From positions 4,767,290-4,796,511 of the forward strand of contig JBOZIK010000001.1 of the NCBI GenBank assembly GCA_051453625.1: a stretch of 29,222 nucleotides of DNA, given 5' to 3'. Below are positions 28,346 to 29,222 of this stretch, piece by piece. Made by a program: the position numbers and the translations under genes. Positions within the stretch are counted from its first letter, which is position 1. Each line of letters begins with the position of its first letter. The DNA is from Welwitschia mirabilis. Lineage: Eukaryota; Gnetophyta; Gnetopsida; Welwitschiales. The notes under the pieces are model-generated. The model saw only the letters and a list, made by a program, of their open reading frames with translations, was not told where the DNA came from and made no database searches.

Positions 28346-29222
28346 CTTTGCTGCTTATTGAGAAATTTGAGTTAAGAGAGCAAGTCTTGCTTTTGGAATT
28401 CATATCTTCTTTGGTTTAGCTTTCACAAGATGTTGTACAATACTCCTTGACCTTATGGTACTATTAGTATAATATCTAGTGTTGAATTGAAATAGACAAT
28501 TAAATTGATAATGACAACATTTACAGTAATAATAATGAATAATATTATTAATATAAATTATATGCTCATACCTTTGCTTACAGTTCCATTTGTTGAACAA
28601 ATATGCTAAAGTACTATTGGAGGCTTCATCATGGCCTAAGAAACTTTTATCATTTAGACTTCTATACTATCTAAGCATGATGATTAATGTCTTATTTTCT
28701 TGAGTAAACTTTGTATTGATTTTTTTGTATGCATAAGTTCCTATCTAATATTCTTTAATTCACACATTAGCTTATTAATCTCATCTTTAAGAGCTAAGTT
28801 TTTATATGATAATCTATTATAAGAACTTTTTTCTTGTTCATATGCTAATACATATGANNNNNNNNNNNNNNNNNNNNNNNNNNNNNNNNNNNNNNNNNNN
28901 NNNNNNNNNNNNNNNNNNNNNNNNNNNNNNNNNNNNNNNNNNNNNNNNNNNNNNNNNAAGAACTTTTTTCTTGTTCATATGCTAATACATATGAATGGAG
29001 AAATTTTTTTCATTTTATAACATACCTTTTGTGGCTTAATGAACTCTTTAGAAATGAAGTCATACCTATCTTGAAGTTTTATGCTTGTTTTGTCTTCACT
29101 TTCTAATTTAGATTCTTCCTTTTTTCCTTCATTGTCCTTTTGGATATGTACAATGGCCATGTAAGATAGATGAGATCTTTCATCACTGAATGTCTCTACT
29201 TTATTTGTATCCTCATAAACAT
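28346..29222 (-). pseudogene. Sirevirus-like gag C-terminal/spacer remnant
   Basis: From the right edge, minus-strand pieces are SDERSHLSYMAIVHIQKD, EESKLESEDKTSIKLQDRYD, a helical stretch LALKDEINKLMCELKNIR and HTKKSIQSLLKKI. Then come a Cys-rich piece (NCKQRYEH and YCKCCHYQF) and HLVKAKPKKIYEFQKQDLL just before protease. Sireviruses have an acidic SYMA/CLMA-type segment after the gag zinc knuckle, then a coiled coil, then a KPKKxWVPK-like linker to WxxDSG; this order matches. The zinc knuckle itself would lie beyond the right edge. A 37-bp false duplication flanks the N-gap. Confidence 0.8.
28858..28957. other. Assembly gap of 100 N between 37-bp identical flanks
   Basis: 28821-28857 recurs at 28958-28994 and both copies end at the gap. 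It is a short unmerged overlap. Confidence 0.92.

Overview
This window is AT-rich, CpG-poor, intergenic DNA from the nuclear genome of a flowering plant. It is packed with decayed, nested LTR retrotransposons. I found no intact host gene, rRNA, tRNA, CRISPR array or bacterial-type operon. The plant assignment rests on Ty1/copia Sirevirus-type and Ty3/gypsy Athila/Tat-type polyprotein remnants, initiator-Met-tRNA primer binding sites, and polypurine tract/LTR junctions. Almost every coding remnant carries several stops and frameshifts. Many of these look like C-to-T or G-to-A changes, as expected from old cytosine methylation. I cannot name the species.

Left part (1-4378, + strand): three copies of a Sirevirus-like reverse transcriptase/RNase H region (1-230, 551-986, 1087-2212), a 3' tail with purine-rich tracts, a polypurine tract at 2971-2983, and a 3' LTR of about 1.4 kb. 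The LTR holds a TATA box and a cluster of about twelve GGTTGACTAGAC/GGTCAACTAGAC-like half-sites. 4379-7177 holds nothing I recognise. 7178-8690 is a minus-strand LTR of a second Sirevirus-like family, rich in AGATGTCT/AGACATCT motifs. 9075-9583 is a shorter minus-strand copia-type LTR with a primer binding site at 9062-9074. 9598-13261 is AT-rich and unrecognised.

Centre (13262-19484): a minus-strand remnant resembling the plant-transposon ORF1 protein family (13262-13830 plus 17558-18060) is split by a complete non-autonomous LTR element at 13831-17557. That element has a perfect CTACA target-site duplication, two LTRs, a PBS and a PPT. Only a gag-like coding remnant is visible (TR-GAG type). 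Its leader carries a higher-order minisatellite of about 1 kb.

Right part (19485-29222, all minus strand): a gypsy Athila/Tat-type pol remnant (integrase, RNase H, RT), then a Sirevirus-type LTR (22014-23291) homologous to the one at 7178-8690, then a second ORF1-like remnant (23602-26293), then an AGACATCT-rich fragment, and finally a Sirevirus-type gag-protease-integrase remnant running off the right edge.

Six of the eight N-gaps are flanked by near-identical sequence, and in five the repeat abuts the gap on both sides. These look like unmerged contig overlaps, so several apparent duplications are probably assembly artefacts. I see no functional gene system here. The most interesting structures are the nested TR-GAG element with its internal minisatellite, and the LTR motif arrays, which look like CpG-decayed palindromes.
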